Assembly: GCA_945946715.1 (NCBI GenBank)
Contig: CAMEWU010000037.1
Location: 1-14,392, forward strand
Origin: an uncultured Clostridium sp.
GTDB lineage: Bacteria > Bacillota > Clostridia > Lachnospirales > Lachnospiraceae
DNA: 14,392 nt
Reading direction: 5' to 3'
The notes beneath the pieces are model-generated. The model saw only the letters and a list, made by a program, of their open reading frames with translations, searched no databases and was not told where the DNA came from. This document shows, one piece after another, positions 8,181 through 14,392 of the stretch (positions are counted from its first letter, which is position 1; every line of letters starts with the position of its first letter). A program made the position numbers and the translations under genes.

Positions 8181-9533
8181 ATGAAGAATGAATATTTAAT
8201 TCAGGAAAAACCATGTAAGGCTATAGTTATATTCGCTATCCCTATGATGATTGGAAACCTGTTTCAACAGTTTTATTCCATGGTGGATTCTGTTGTAGTA
8301 GGCAGATATGTAAATGAAGATGCTCTGGCAGCTGTTGGGGCATCTTATTCATTGACCACTGTATTTATTTCGATTGCAATTGGTGGAGGAATGGGGGCAT
8401 CTGTCATTGCCAGCCGGTATTTTGGTGCCAGAGAGTATAATCATATGAAACAGTCTGTACGGACCGCGTTAATTACGTTTCTCTGTTTAAGCCTGATATT
8501 GGGAGCTATAGGCCTGATATGCTCCAGACAGATTATGATGTTATTGAATACACCGGATAATGTACTGGATCAGGCAACGGAATATCTGAATATTTACTTT
8601 ATTGGACTTCCTTTCTTATTCATGTACAACATATTGGCGTCGATGTTTAATGCCTTGGGACGGTCTAAAATACCCTTATTTCTTTTGATTTTTTCTTCTG
8701 TATTTAATATTGGACTGGATATCTATCTGGTGTGCCAACTGCGTATGGGTGTAGCAGGGGTCGCATGGGCTACTTTGATTGCCCAGGGTATTTCTGCAAC
8801 TATGGCATTCTTGTTATTCTTACGGGAAATGAAAAAGTACCGGGAAGAGGGAGGCTGCTCTTGGTTTCATAGAACAGAATTGGGAAAAATGGCAAGAGTA
8901 GCATTGCCTTCTATTTTACAACAATCTACGGTTTCTATTGGCATGATGTTAGTGCAGTCCGTGGTAAACAGCTTTGGTTCAGAGATGTTAGCCGGTTATT
9001 CTGCTGCATCCCGGGTAGAGAGTATCTGTATTGTACCATTGGCAGCTATGGGTAATGCAATATCATCTTATACAGCACAGAATCTTGGTGCAAAGCAGTA
9101 TGACAGGGTCAGACAGGGATATCATATTGGATATGGAATTGTGTTTGGGATTGCAGCAGTGATTTGTCTTGTTCTGGAATTAGCACATCAGCCTTTGATT
9201 TCAATGTTTCTGGGTGAGGAAGGAACAGAAGTGGCATTGCAGACGGGAAGTGCCTGCCTGCAGTTTCTTGGCTGGTTTTTTGCATTGATTGGAATGAAAA
9301 TGATAACCGATGGTTTACTGCGTGGTGCCGGGGATATGAAGATGTTTACCATTGCCAATCTGGTGAATCTGGGAATTCGCGTTATAGTAGCCTTTGGTTT
9401 TGCACCAATCTATGGAATCCGGATGGTATGGATAGCAGTACCAATTGGTTGGTTGGCAAATTATGTAATTTCTTTTGTTGAGTATCGTACCGGTAAATGG
9501 AAGGGAGACGGAAAGAAAACATGCACTTCGTAG
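8181..9533 (+). CDS. MATE family multidrug/cation efflux transporter
   Basis: This inner-membrane exporter of about 450 residues has two homologous six-helix halves, the standard MATE fold (12 helices). Diagnostic features are the N-terminal FAIPMMIGNLFQQFYSMVDS followed by VVVGRYV, and the second-half start VALPSILQQSTVSIGMML with the GYSAASRVES segment. MATE proteins expel drugs or metabolites using a Na+ or H+ gradient; the substrate here cannot be predicted. The start is uncertain. ATG 8181 has a weak GAAAG 10 nt upstream. An in-frame GTG at 8172 would add 3 residues but has almost no room for an SD. The 3' end overlaps the radical SAM gene by 13 nt. Length and motifs are intact. Confidence 0.93.
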   Translation: MKNEYLIQEKPCKAIVIFAIPMMIGNLFQQFYSMVDSVVVGRYVNEDALAAVGASYSLTTVFISIAIGGGMGASVIASRYFGAREYNHMKQSVRTALITFLCLSLILGAIGLICSRQIMMLLNTPDNVLDQATEYLNIYFIGLPFLFMYNILASMFNALGRSKIPLFLLIFSSVFNIGLDIYLVCQLRMGVAGVAWATLIAQGISATMAFLLFLREMKKYREEGGCSWFHRTELGKMARVALPSILQQSTVSIGMMLVQSVVNSFGSEMLAGYSAASRVESICIVPLAAMGNAISSYTAQNLGAKQYDRVRQGYHIGYGIVFGIAAVICLVLELAHQPLISMFLGEEGTEVALQTGSACLQFLGWFFALIGMKMITDGLLRGAGDMKMFTIANLVNLGIRVIVAFGFAPIYGIRMVWIAVPIGWLANYVISFVEYRTGKWKGDGKKTCTS

Positions 9534-10396
9534 AAGCAAAAGGGATTTTATCCACAGAAAATGGTATGAATTTATATCGGGGATGTAGTCATGGGTGCAT
9601 CTATTGCGACAGCCGAAGTACCTGCTATCAGTTTACCCATGCATTTGAAGATATAGAAGTAAAGCAGAATGCACCGGAGTTATTAGAACGGGCGTTACGT
9701 TCGAAGCGAAAAAAGTGTATGATAGGAACCGGTGCCATGTGTGATCCCTATATGCATTGCGAAGAAGAATTACAGATGACCAGAAAGTGTTTAGAACTGA
9801 TTGACCGTTATGAATTTGGTGTGACGATTCTGACGAAGTCAGACCGAATTCTCCGGGATATTGATTTATTGGAATCCATTAATCAAAAAGCAAAGTGTGT
9901 AGTGCAAATGACACTAACCACTTATGATGAAGCACTTTGCAGTATATTGGAACCAAATGTATGTGGAACCCATAGACGATTTGAAGTATTGGAGCAAATG
10001 AGAGAACGGGGAATACCAACTATGGTATGGCTGACTCCTATTCTGCCTTTTATTAATGATACGAAAGAGAATATTATCGGTATTCTGAATTATTGCATTC
10101 AGGCACAAGTTTATGGAGTTATCTGTTTTGATATGGGATTAACGTTACGGGAAGGAGACCGGGAATACTTTTATCAGGCACTGGATCAATCCTTCCCCGG
10201 ATTAAAAGAACGTTACATAAAGACCTATGCAAATTCTTATTATGTACCAAGCCCTCAAAATAAAGAATTAATGAAATTGTTTCAAAATATCTGTCAGGCT
10301 CATGGAATTCAGTGGGAGATAGATAAATGCTTTCAGTATTTGCAGGAATTTCCCGAAAGATATAAGCAGATGTGTTTGGAAGACTTTTGGACATAA
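9521..10396 (+). CDS. SplB-like radical SAM protein (COG1533 type)
   Basis: This 291-residue radical SAM enzyme has the [4Fe-4S] motif C22-x3-C26-x2-C29 (GCSHGCIYCDS) near the N-terminus. The following SAM-domain segments include an acidic IEVKQNAPELLERAL stretch and GTGAMCDPYMHCE. It belongs to the group often labelled DNA repair photolyase or SPL family. It is not clearly the true spore photoproduct lyase: the N-terminus MHFVEAKGIL is that of a paralogous group of unknown substrate. The start at 9521 is chosen because the family N-terminus begins there. An ATG at 9497 lies inside the MATE coding region and lacks an SD, whereas GGGAG lies about 13 nt before 9521. The 13-nt overlap with the MATE gene suggests coupled translation. 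The gene ends 26 nt before the stop of the convergent protease gene. Confidence 0.88.
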   Translation: MHFVEAKGILSTENGMNLYRGCSHGCIYCDSRSTCYQFTHAFEDIEVKQNAPELLERALRSKRKKCMIGTGAMCDPYMHCEEELQMTRKCLELIDRYEFGVTILTKSDRILRDIDLLESINQKAKCVVQMTLTTYDEALCSILEPNVCGTHRRFEVLEQMRERGIPTMVWLTPILPFINDTKENIIGILNYCIQAQVYGVICFDMGLTLREGDREYFYQALDQSFPGLKERYIKTYANSYYVPSPQNKELMKLFQNICQAHGIQWEIDKCFQYLQEFPERYKQMCLEDFWT

Positions 10397-10404
10397 GAAT
10401 ATAA

Positions 10405-10440
10405 ATGGTATCTGTTCCATACTATTGGAACAGATACCAT
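10405..10440. terminator. Perfect 15-bp hairpin at a convergent gene junction
   Basis: The arms at 10405-10419 and 10426-10440 are perfect complements with a 6-nt loop (TACTAT). The stop codon of the minus-strand protease gene (10422-10424) lies inside the loop, and its last codons form one arm. On the minus strand the hairpin is followed by U-rich sequence (TTATATTCTTA). On the plus strand no U-tract follows. It probably works best as terminator for the protease operon and as a 3'-end or antisense barrier for the radical SAM transcript. Confidence 0.65.
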
Positions 10441-11612
10441 AAAATAATCCAAATTAAATCCCATAATCCCAAATCATCACCGTCATCGTCGCAATATTCA
10501 TCATCAAAATATTCGTCATCGTAATATTCATCATCGTAACATGAATAATCGGAACAGAATGCATTATCAGAATCGGAGCCCCAATGGGAACCATTAGAAT
10601 CACAAACATTTATATCATCACAGGTTTGAGAACCCCATCTACCAGTGCGGTCACCTTCCGTATTCCATTCGTAGCATTCATCATCCCGGCAAATGTCAGA
10701 ATCCCCGGCAGTATAGTCACTATAGTCACCAATGCTGTCGCTTTGTTGTGCGAAGCTGGCAGGATAGGAAGGAATGATACTTGGATAATTAGCAGTTTCC
10801 GGAATCGTATCCAGCCATCCAATAAAATATGCAGTAATATCTGTTAAATCGTTGGAAACATAGTCCTGTACATTATTCCAGTTTTCATCATAGGTAGTCA
10901 GCATGATTTCGTTTGGATAATAGGTTTCGATGTATTGCACAAAATCCTTTGTAATTCCATCAATTTCGTTAGAACTATAAAGATCTCTGGCACCAAATAA
11001 ATGAAGCATTTCATGGGCATATACAGCAGGTGGTTCATAATCCCCATCACATTTCAAAAACATATAACAAGTTTCATAGTAGTAGAGATCAGAATCTCCT
11101 TCATAGTAAGGGAAGGTATAAGATACACCACTTTTATCTAAAAAGCACATATATGCGATACTATCTACATGATAAGAAGAGAGTATTTTTTGAGTTGGAA
11201 TATGTGTATCGATATAGTCGGTTACAAAATCCAGTAAATCATAGGAGCAGTCTTCAGAATCATCAATGGTTCCAGAATAGGAAAGGGTATAGTCTAAATC
11301 CGGATGGTCATAAATATTATAGATAAGATTTACGTCTTTTCCATAGGATGTACCTTCAGAAACTAAAAAATCGGTTGCCAGATCCATTTTAGACATAACC
11401 AGACTTTTTTTATCGTCTGTCCAATTGGAAGAAGAATCTTCGATAAAAAGACTGACAAGGACAGTAGAACCATCCAAATATTTTGCACTTCCGGTAGGAC
11501 TTTCCTGCCAGTCAGATGGATATGCAGCAAACCGATATCCACTGAGCAGGAAGCTGGTCAGAAGGAAAATAAGTAAAAGGTATTTGATTGGTAAGTGCTT
11601 TTTTTGTTTCAT
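10422..11612 (-). CDS. Secreted metzincin-like zinc metalloprotease with acidic Cys-rich tail
   Basis: The protein has 396 residues. Residues 1-30 form an export signal (KQKK, then a hydrophobic run to about 24) without a lipobox. The zinc site is H200-E201-xx-H204-xx-G207-xx-D210 (HEMLHLFGARD), the HExxHxxGxxD pattern of metzincin-type proteases, with E201 as general base. M237 in NEIML could be the Met-turn. Residues ~300-380 are unlike the rest: Cys pairs C308/C313, C331/C337 and C353/C358 plus C374, set in Asp/Tyr-rich sequence with YDDEY-type repeats. The last 16 residues are strongly hydrophobic. The start at 11612 has GAGGG at 6-nt spacing; the ATG at 11618 directly abuts that SD. The gene is 14 nt downstream of the zinc-ribbon gene and co-transcribed with it. 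Substrate and named family are unknown to me. Confidence 0.82.
   Translation of the reverse strand: MKQKKHLPIKYLLLIFLLTSFLLSGYRFAAYPSDWQESPTGSAKYLDGSTVLVSLFIEDSSSNWTDDKKSLVMSKMDLATDFLVSEGTSYGKDVNLIYNIYDHPDLDYTLSYSGTIDDSEDCSYDLLDFVTDYIDTHIPTQKILSSYHVDSIAYMCFLDKSGVSYTFPYYEGDSDLYYYETCYMFLKCDGDYEPPAVYAHEMLHLFGARDLYSSNEIDGITKDFVQYIETYYPNEIMLTTYDENWNNVQDYVSNDLTDITAYFIGWLDTIPETANYPSIIPSYPASFAQQSDSIGDYSDYTAGDSDICRDDECYEWNTEGDRTGRWGSQTCDDINVCDSNGSHWGSDSDNAFCSDYSCYDDEYYDDEYFDDEYCDDDGDDLGLWDLIWIILWYLFQ
10483..10545 (-). repeat. 15-bp tandem repeats in the protease tail
   Basis: Units at 10501-10515, 10516-10530 and 10531-10545 share TCATC...(A/G)TAAYATKMR-like sequence at exact 15-bp spacing, with an 18-bp relative at 10483-10500. 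In the protein they encode (Y/F)DDEY units followed by a YCDDD variant. The copies differ from each other by a few bases, so this is an aging or selected microsatellite-like tract that could vary in length by slippage without shifting frame. Confidence 0.75.
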
Positions 11613-11626
11613 AAACATCCCTCTTT

Positions 11627-12730
11627 CTATTCAGTTTCAGACTCTGTATCTGAATTATTCAGAAGAGCATCCAGTGTACTCCATGAACTATAAAATTTAT
11701 TAAAGTAGTCAGAAGTACCATAGGTAATTTGTATTAAATCAGCATTGTAATCCGAATTGGCTGAGATTTGATACATAAGCAGATAGTCACATTCCGGTAT
11801 GGTTCCCTTCTGCCAATAATCAAAAATTTGTTCCGGTAGTATACGGTTCCAGGTGTCACCGGTTTTATACCATGCAAAAATCAGGTTGGTACTCTCGGAA
11901 AGCTCCGGTTTGGTAGTTGTGGAATAGTAATAGTACTCATAGGAATCAGTTTTATAAACCTGCCAAATGGCGTTAGTTGAGTCAATACCATAGGCAGTAA
12001 CAAATGAATCTATGGAATTGCCTATCTGCAAATTTCTGCCGGTTTGGCATTGCTTTCCTTCAAATCCGGCTGGAGTTTCATAGGTCATGTTACCTGCCTG
12101 CAGCAGTTCTCCACTACTACTAATAAAATACCCCCAGTTTTCTGATAAATTCAGTATAGCTGGAGAAATGGAGGAATCACCTTCAACAGACAAAATAGTT
12201 AAGTCTTCTGCTCGGAAGGCACTGGCTTCACTTCCGGAGATAGCAGGGTCAGCAGGTGCTTCTGTAGATGCTTCTGTAGCAGGTTCTTCGGTAGTAGCTT
12301 CTACAAAAGCTTCTGAATTAAAACTGATATTGTCATAATCCGGATAGTAATATTCCTGAAAATCAGCGTTAGAAGAAATTCCGGTGCTATTAGGTAAGGA
12401 AGGATTATGATTTATAGTAGCCAAAATCATAGGAGCCAATATCACAATCAGAATAACTGCCACAATAATAAGTAAAAGTAAAACACCACCGCCGATACCT
12501 AAACCAATCCATAGGCCTTTGTGGCTTTTCTTTTTTGGTGGCTCAGTTGAATAGGACTGTTGTGGTTGAACCGGTTGAGCGGTTGGCTGAGGCTGAATCA
12601 CAGGCTGAGGTGGAACTGGTTGAGTGGTTGGCTGAGGCTGAGTAATAGTTTGTAATTGGGTGCCACATGCCGGACAAAATGTATCTGAATCGCTGCAAAC
12701 ATATCCGCATACGGAACAAGGTTGACTCAT
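11627..12730 (-). CDS. Zinc-ribbon, single-TM protein with extracytoplasmic domain
   Basis: The domain order over 367 residues is clear. An N-terminal zinc ribbon has C5-x2-C8 and C19-x2-C22. A Pro/Gln/Thr linker (about 29-65) contains a 15-residue repeat. A KKKSHK stop-transfer-like basic patch (66-71) precedes one long hydrophobic segment (about 73-104). A Thr/Glu/Ala/Pro linker (about 145-165) leads to a C-terminal domain (about 170-358) rich in Tyr, Ser and Trp with no motif I recognise. By the positive-inside rule the ribbon is cytoplasmic and the C-terminal domain outside. Zinc-ribbon/TM proteins of this layout are common in Firmicutes, mostly without known function. A strong SD (GGAGAGG) and an extended -10 promoter precede it. 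It is the first gene of a two-gene operon with the secreted protease, which suggests a shared surface process. Confidence 0.82.
   Translation of the reverse strand: MSQPCSVCGYVCSDSDTFCPACGTQLQTITQPQPTTQPVPPQPVIQPQPTAQPVQPQQSYSTEPPKKKSHKGLWIGLGIGGGVLLLLIIVAVILIVILAPMILATINHNPSLPNSTGISSNADFQEYYYPDYDNISFNSEAFVEATTEEPATEASTEAPADPAISGSEASAFRAEDLTILSVEGDSSISPAILNLSENWGYFISSSGELLQAGNMTYETPAGFEGKQCQTGRNLQIGNSIDSFVTAYGIDSTNAIWQVYKTDSYEYYYYSTTTKPELSESTNLIFAWYKTGDTWNRILPEQIFDYWQKGTIPECDYLLMYQISANSDYNADLIQITYGTSDYFNKFYSSWSTLDALLNNSDTESETE
12569..12641 (-). repeat. 45-bp tandem repeat in the Pro/Gln linker of the zinc-ribbon gene
   Basis: Two copies of a 28-nt core begin at 12569 and 12614 (45 nt apart, 15 codons) and differ at only 2 positions; the core reads AAC(C/T)GGTTGAG then GGTTGGCTGAGG. 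They encode QPQPTxQPV-type linker repeats. In-frame duplication by slippage explains this; only linker length should vary. Confidence 0.75.
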
Positions 12731-12765
12731 AAGTAATATCCTCTCCTTCGTACTTTCTAATTAAT

Positions 12766-12793
12766 AGTATAGCAGTTGAAGTATAATTTGCAA
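12766..12793 (-). promoter_or_regulatory. Promoter for the zinc-ribbon/protease operon
   Basis: On the minus strand, -35 TTGCAA (12793-12788), a 16-nt spacer, and -10 TATACT (12771-12766) preceded by TGC, an extended -10. It lies in the 67-nt gap after the DUF362 stop codon, about 35 nt before the start codon. No terminator is visible in that gap, so some read-through from the DUF362 gene is possible. Confidence 0.6.
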
Positions 12794-12797
12794 ATGC

Positions 12798-13913
12798 TTA
12801 GATGGCTTTTTTTACAGAAATTGCTTTCATTGGACACATTTCCTGACAGCAGAAGCAGGAAATACACCCTTTTCGTCGAAATTTTGCTTTCCGATTTCGA
12901 ATTTCAATAATATGAGCAGGACAGCTTTCTGCACATTTTCCACAACCAACACATTTTTCAGGCTCCAGTTTAGGATAGGATTTTAGAACACGTTTCAGAA
13001 CAGCGGCAAAGGGTTTTTGTAAAAAGCCTGGTACCTTTGAAGAAAAATCCAGATTTTTTGTATCTGGTTTTTGAAAGGCAGTCAGGTTATCCGGTATGGA
13101 ATCTCCAATCAGTTCCATGTCATCCGGATGGATGAGTCCACGTTCCATAGCTTGTCGCAACATAACAATGTCCTGTGGCACCAGCCCCATCAGAGTCGCA
13201 GCAAAATAATCCTGGGTGTACATATCTCTGGAAGCCAATATCATATGCAGTGGGTGAGAAGTTCCACCGGTTGGTCCGTTGCCCTCCATGGCATCAATAG
13301 CATCAATCAGTGTAATCTGAGGTTTTACAACCAGAGATAATTCTAACAGCATGTTAGAAAAGCCTTCTATATCAGGAAAGCGATAGTGTAGTTGCGGCTT
13401 TTGTAAACCGGGAACCGAACCAAACAGATTCTTAATACCACCGGAATATCCGGTCATAGCATGGGTTTTTAGTTTTGGAAGATTAATAATATAGTCTGCT
13501 TCTACAATCGGATTAATAATATTAAAAGAATGATTTGTAAACCCTTCCGGTGCATTGACAGATTGAAAACCAAAATCCATATTGAGACTGGCATAAGGCT
13601 CTGCTTCATGCATTCCACAGGTTTGGTAAACCATTTTCATATGTTCGGCAGTAAAAGGACCACCAGAGCTTTCACCAATAATAATATTAGTGATACCATG
13701 CTCGGATAACCAACGAGCAACCGCTTTTACAACATATGGATGGGTTGTGACTGGAGCATCTGGCTTCTTCGCCATAACTAGGTTTGGTTTGAGAAGTACC
13801 TTCATATCGGAAGTTAAATCTGATAAGATATCTAATTGTTCTAATGCTTTTCCTACAGCATCATAAACAAGAGTTTCATTATATTCCGGTACATGGTAAA
13901 GAATCTGGTACAT
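12798..13913 (-). CDS. DUF362 domain protein with two C-terminal [4Fe-4S] ferredoxin motifs
   Basis: Residues ~35-240 form a DUF362 domain, seen in KPNLV (42-46), the GESSGG loop and LPKLKTH. The C-terminus is a bacterial ferredoxin module: C321-x2-C324-x2-C327-x3-C331-P and C350-x2-C353-x2-C356-x3-C360-P, enough for two [4Fe-4S] clusters; C355 is an extra cysteine. DUF362/ferredoxin proteins are presumed cytoplasmic electron-transfer or iron-sulfur proteins of unsettled role. The length (371) is normal. The start at 13913 has a perfect AGGAGG (13919-13924) at 5-nt spacing. The nearest TGATATAAT box is about 30 nt upstream of the start and would serve as an extended -10. It is transcribed towards the zinc-ribbon operon and away from the response regulator. 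Confidence 0.9.
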   Translation of the reverse strand: MYQILYHVPEYNETLVYDAVGKALEQLDILSDLTSDMKVLLKPNLVMAKKPDAPVTTHPYVVKAVARWLSEHGITNIIIGESSGGPFTAEHMKMVYQTCGMHEAEPYASLNMDFGFQSVNAPEGFTNHSFNIINPIVEADYIINLPKLKTHAMTGYSGGIKNLFGSVPGLQKPQLHYRFPDIEGFSNMLLELSLVVKPQITLIDAIDAMEGNGPTGGTSHPLHMILASRDMYTQDYFAATLMGLVPQDIVMLRQAMERGLIHPDDMELIGDSIPDNLTAFQKPDTKNLDFSSKVPGFLQKPFAAVLKRVLKSYPKLEPEKCVGCGKCAESCPAHIIEIRNRKAKFRRKGCISCFCCQEMCPMKAISVKKAI

Positions 13914-13941
13914 GATTATCCTCCTGAAAATTACTTTTTTC

Positions 13942-14089
13942 CATTATATCATCTGAAGCGTGCTGATGCACGCGCAGGTCATCAACCTTCGGTTGGTGAC
14001 ATTATATCATGTCGCCTGTCGGCTCCATGTGGTTTTTCGCATTATGCCGGCTTGTGCAAGCACAGCCGTCGCAATGCTCATTATACCAT
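13942..14089 (-). repeat. Array of four CATTATAyCAT boxes separated by hairpins
   Basis: In the 295-nt divergent gap 13914-14208, a box recurs at 13942-13952 and 14000-14010 (both CATTATATCAT), 14040-14050 (CATTATGCCGG) and 14079-14089 (CATTATACCAT). Spacing is 58, 40 and 39 nt, all in one direction. On the minus strand three copies contain a perfect TGnTATAAT, the extended -10 consensus; the third is degenerate (GGCATAAT). Between boxes lie hairpins: 13958-13963 with 13968-13973 (6 bp); 13978-13987 with 13991-14000 (10 bp, one G-T pair, TTC loop); a weak one around 14014-14023; and 14049-14057 with 14060-14067 (8 bp, one bulge), enclosed by GCATT/AATGC. The box nearest the DUF362 gene is its likely promoter. 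No good -35 stands before any copy. The rest of the gap, 14090-14150, holds an A-run and a T-run and nothing I recognise. Confidence 0.6.
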
Positions 14090-14153
14090 ATACCTGAGGC
14101 GGAACAGAAGATAAAAAAATAGTGTTTTTTTGGTGCAAAGGAGAAGAGAAATG

Positions 14154-14162
14154 TGATACAAT
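14154..14162 (+). promoter_or_regulatory. Extended -10 promoter for the response regulator gene
   Basis: TGA followed by TACAAT (14157-14162), 46 nt before the start codon at 14209. No good -35 lies 17 nt upstream (TGCAAA). Confidence 0.45.
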
Positions 14163-14208
14163 AAATTTATAAATGTTGATATAAGAATTGAGACAAGGGG
14201 GCGATTAC

Positions 14209-14392
14209 ATGGCAAAAAGAATCTTAGTAGTAGATGATGATATGATGTGTCTGAAAACAGTTCAGCGATATCTCACAGAAGCAGGATTTGAAGTTCTGGG
14301 AGCATTGTCTGGAATGCAGGCAATTCATATTACAGAAGAGACAAAGATAGATTTATTATTACTGGATATTGAGATGCCTGGATTAAGTGGGT
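14209..14392 (+). CDS. Response regulator, receiver domain (3' end outside window)
   Basis: The first 61 codons encode the start of a CheY-like receiver: MAKRILVVDDD with acidic pocket residues D9 and D10, and the phospho-acceptor D53 in LLLLDIEMPGLSG. A partner histidine kinase would phosphorylate D53. The output domain, if any, lies beyond the right edge, so the protein could be a stand-alone receiver, a DNA-binding regulator or a signalling fusion. The SD AAGGGGG (14195-14201) is 7 nt before the ATG. The gene is divergent from the DUF362 gene across the box-and-hairpin array. Confidence 0.92.
   Translation, partial: MAKRILVVDDDMMCLKTVQRYLTEAGFEVLGALSGMQAIHITEETKIDLLLLDIEMPGLSG

Noticed and set aside
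9521..10396. True spore photoproduct lyase (splB)
   Set aside because: The radical SAM motif fits the broad family, but the N-terminus and overall sequence look like a paralogous group, and no spore gene is nearby, so no symbol is given.
12087..12338. Plus-strand ORF of 83 codons
   Set aside because: Ser/Ala-rich antisense shadow of the Thr/Glu/Ala linker region in the zinc-ribbon gene.
13942..14089. CRISPR array
   Set aside because: The boxes are only 11 bp, partly degenerate and unevenly spaced, the intervals are hairpins rather than spacers, and no cas gene is present.
14112..14131. A-run/T-run hairpin as terminator
   Set aside because: Only A-T pairs with no GC-rich stem; it lies between two divergent promoters, where no transcript needs to end.

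Overview
The window looks like chromosomal DNA of a Gram-positive anaerobe of the class Clostridia, most likely the family Lachnospiraceae. This is an inference from moderate-to-low GC, strong AGGAGG-type ribosome binding sites, many extended -10 promoters, and protein families typical of that group: a FAD oxidoreductase with a C-terminal Rieske domain, a SplB-like radical SAM protein, a DUF362 protein with two [4Fe-4S] motifs, and a DUF4854-like lipoprotein. I see no rRNA, tRNA, CRISPR array, insertion sequence or phage gene.

Layout. The left end (1-856, +) is the 3' part of an ABC-exporter membrane subunit. A bidirectional terminator (941-977) separates it from a small lipoprotein gene on the minus strand (986-1387). 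A short divergent promoter region (about 1421-1453) follows. From there a plus-strand block runs to 10396: sbcD-sbcC (nuclease for DNA hairpins and blocked ends, 4-nt overlap), a 56-codon DUF3006-like gene (5502-5672), the FAD/Rieske oxidoreductase (5764-7203), a six-helix membrane protein with an internal duplication (7421-8128), a MATE exporter (8181-9533), and a radical SAM protein overlapping it by 13 nt (9521-10396).

A 15-bp perfect hairpin (10405-10440) marks the convergent junction with a minus-strand block. Read in its own direction, that block is DUF362-ferredoxin (13913-12798), then a zinc-ribbon/transmembrane protein (12730-11627), then a secreted HExxHxxGxxD zinc protease with an acidic, Cys-rich tail (11612-10422). 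The last two are 14 nt apart and form an operon with its own promoter. They are the least explained genes here. The right end begins a response regulator on the plus strand (14209 to the edge).

The most unusual non-coding stretch is 13942-14089, between the DUF362 gene and the response regulator. It holds four copies of a CATTATAyCAT box, all in one orientation, separated by different hairpins. On the minus strand three copies read as perfect TGnTATAAT extended -10 elements. This may be a repeated intergenic element or a multi-promoter leader. The best candidates for something undescribed are this array and the zinc-ribbon/protease pair. Neither is shown to be a new system by sequence alone.
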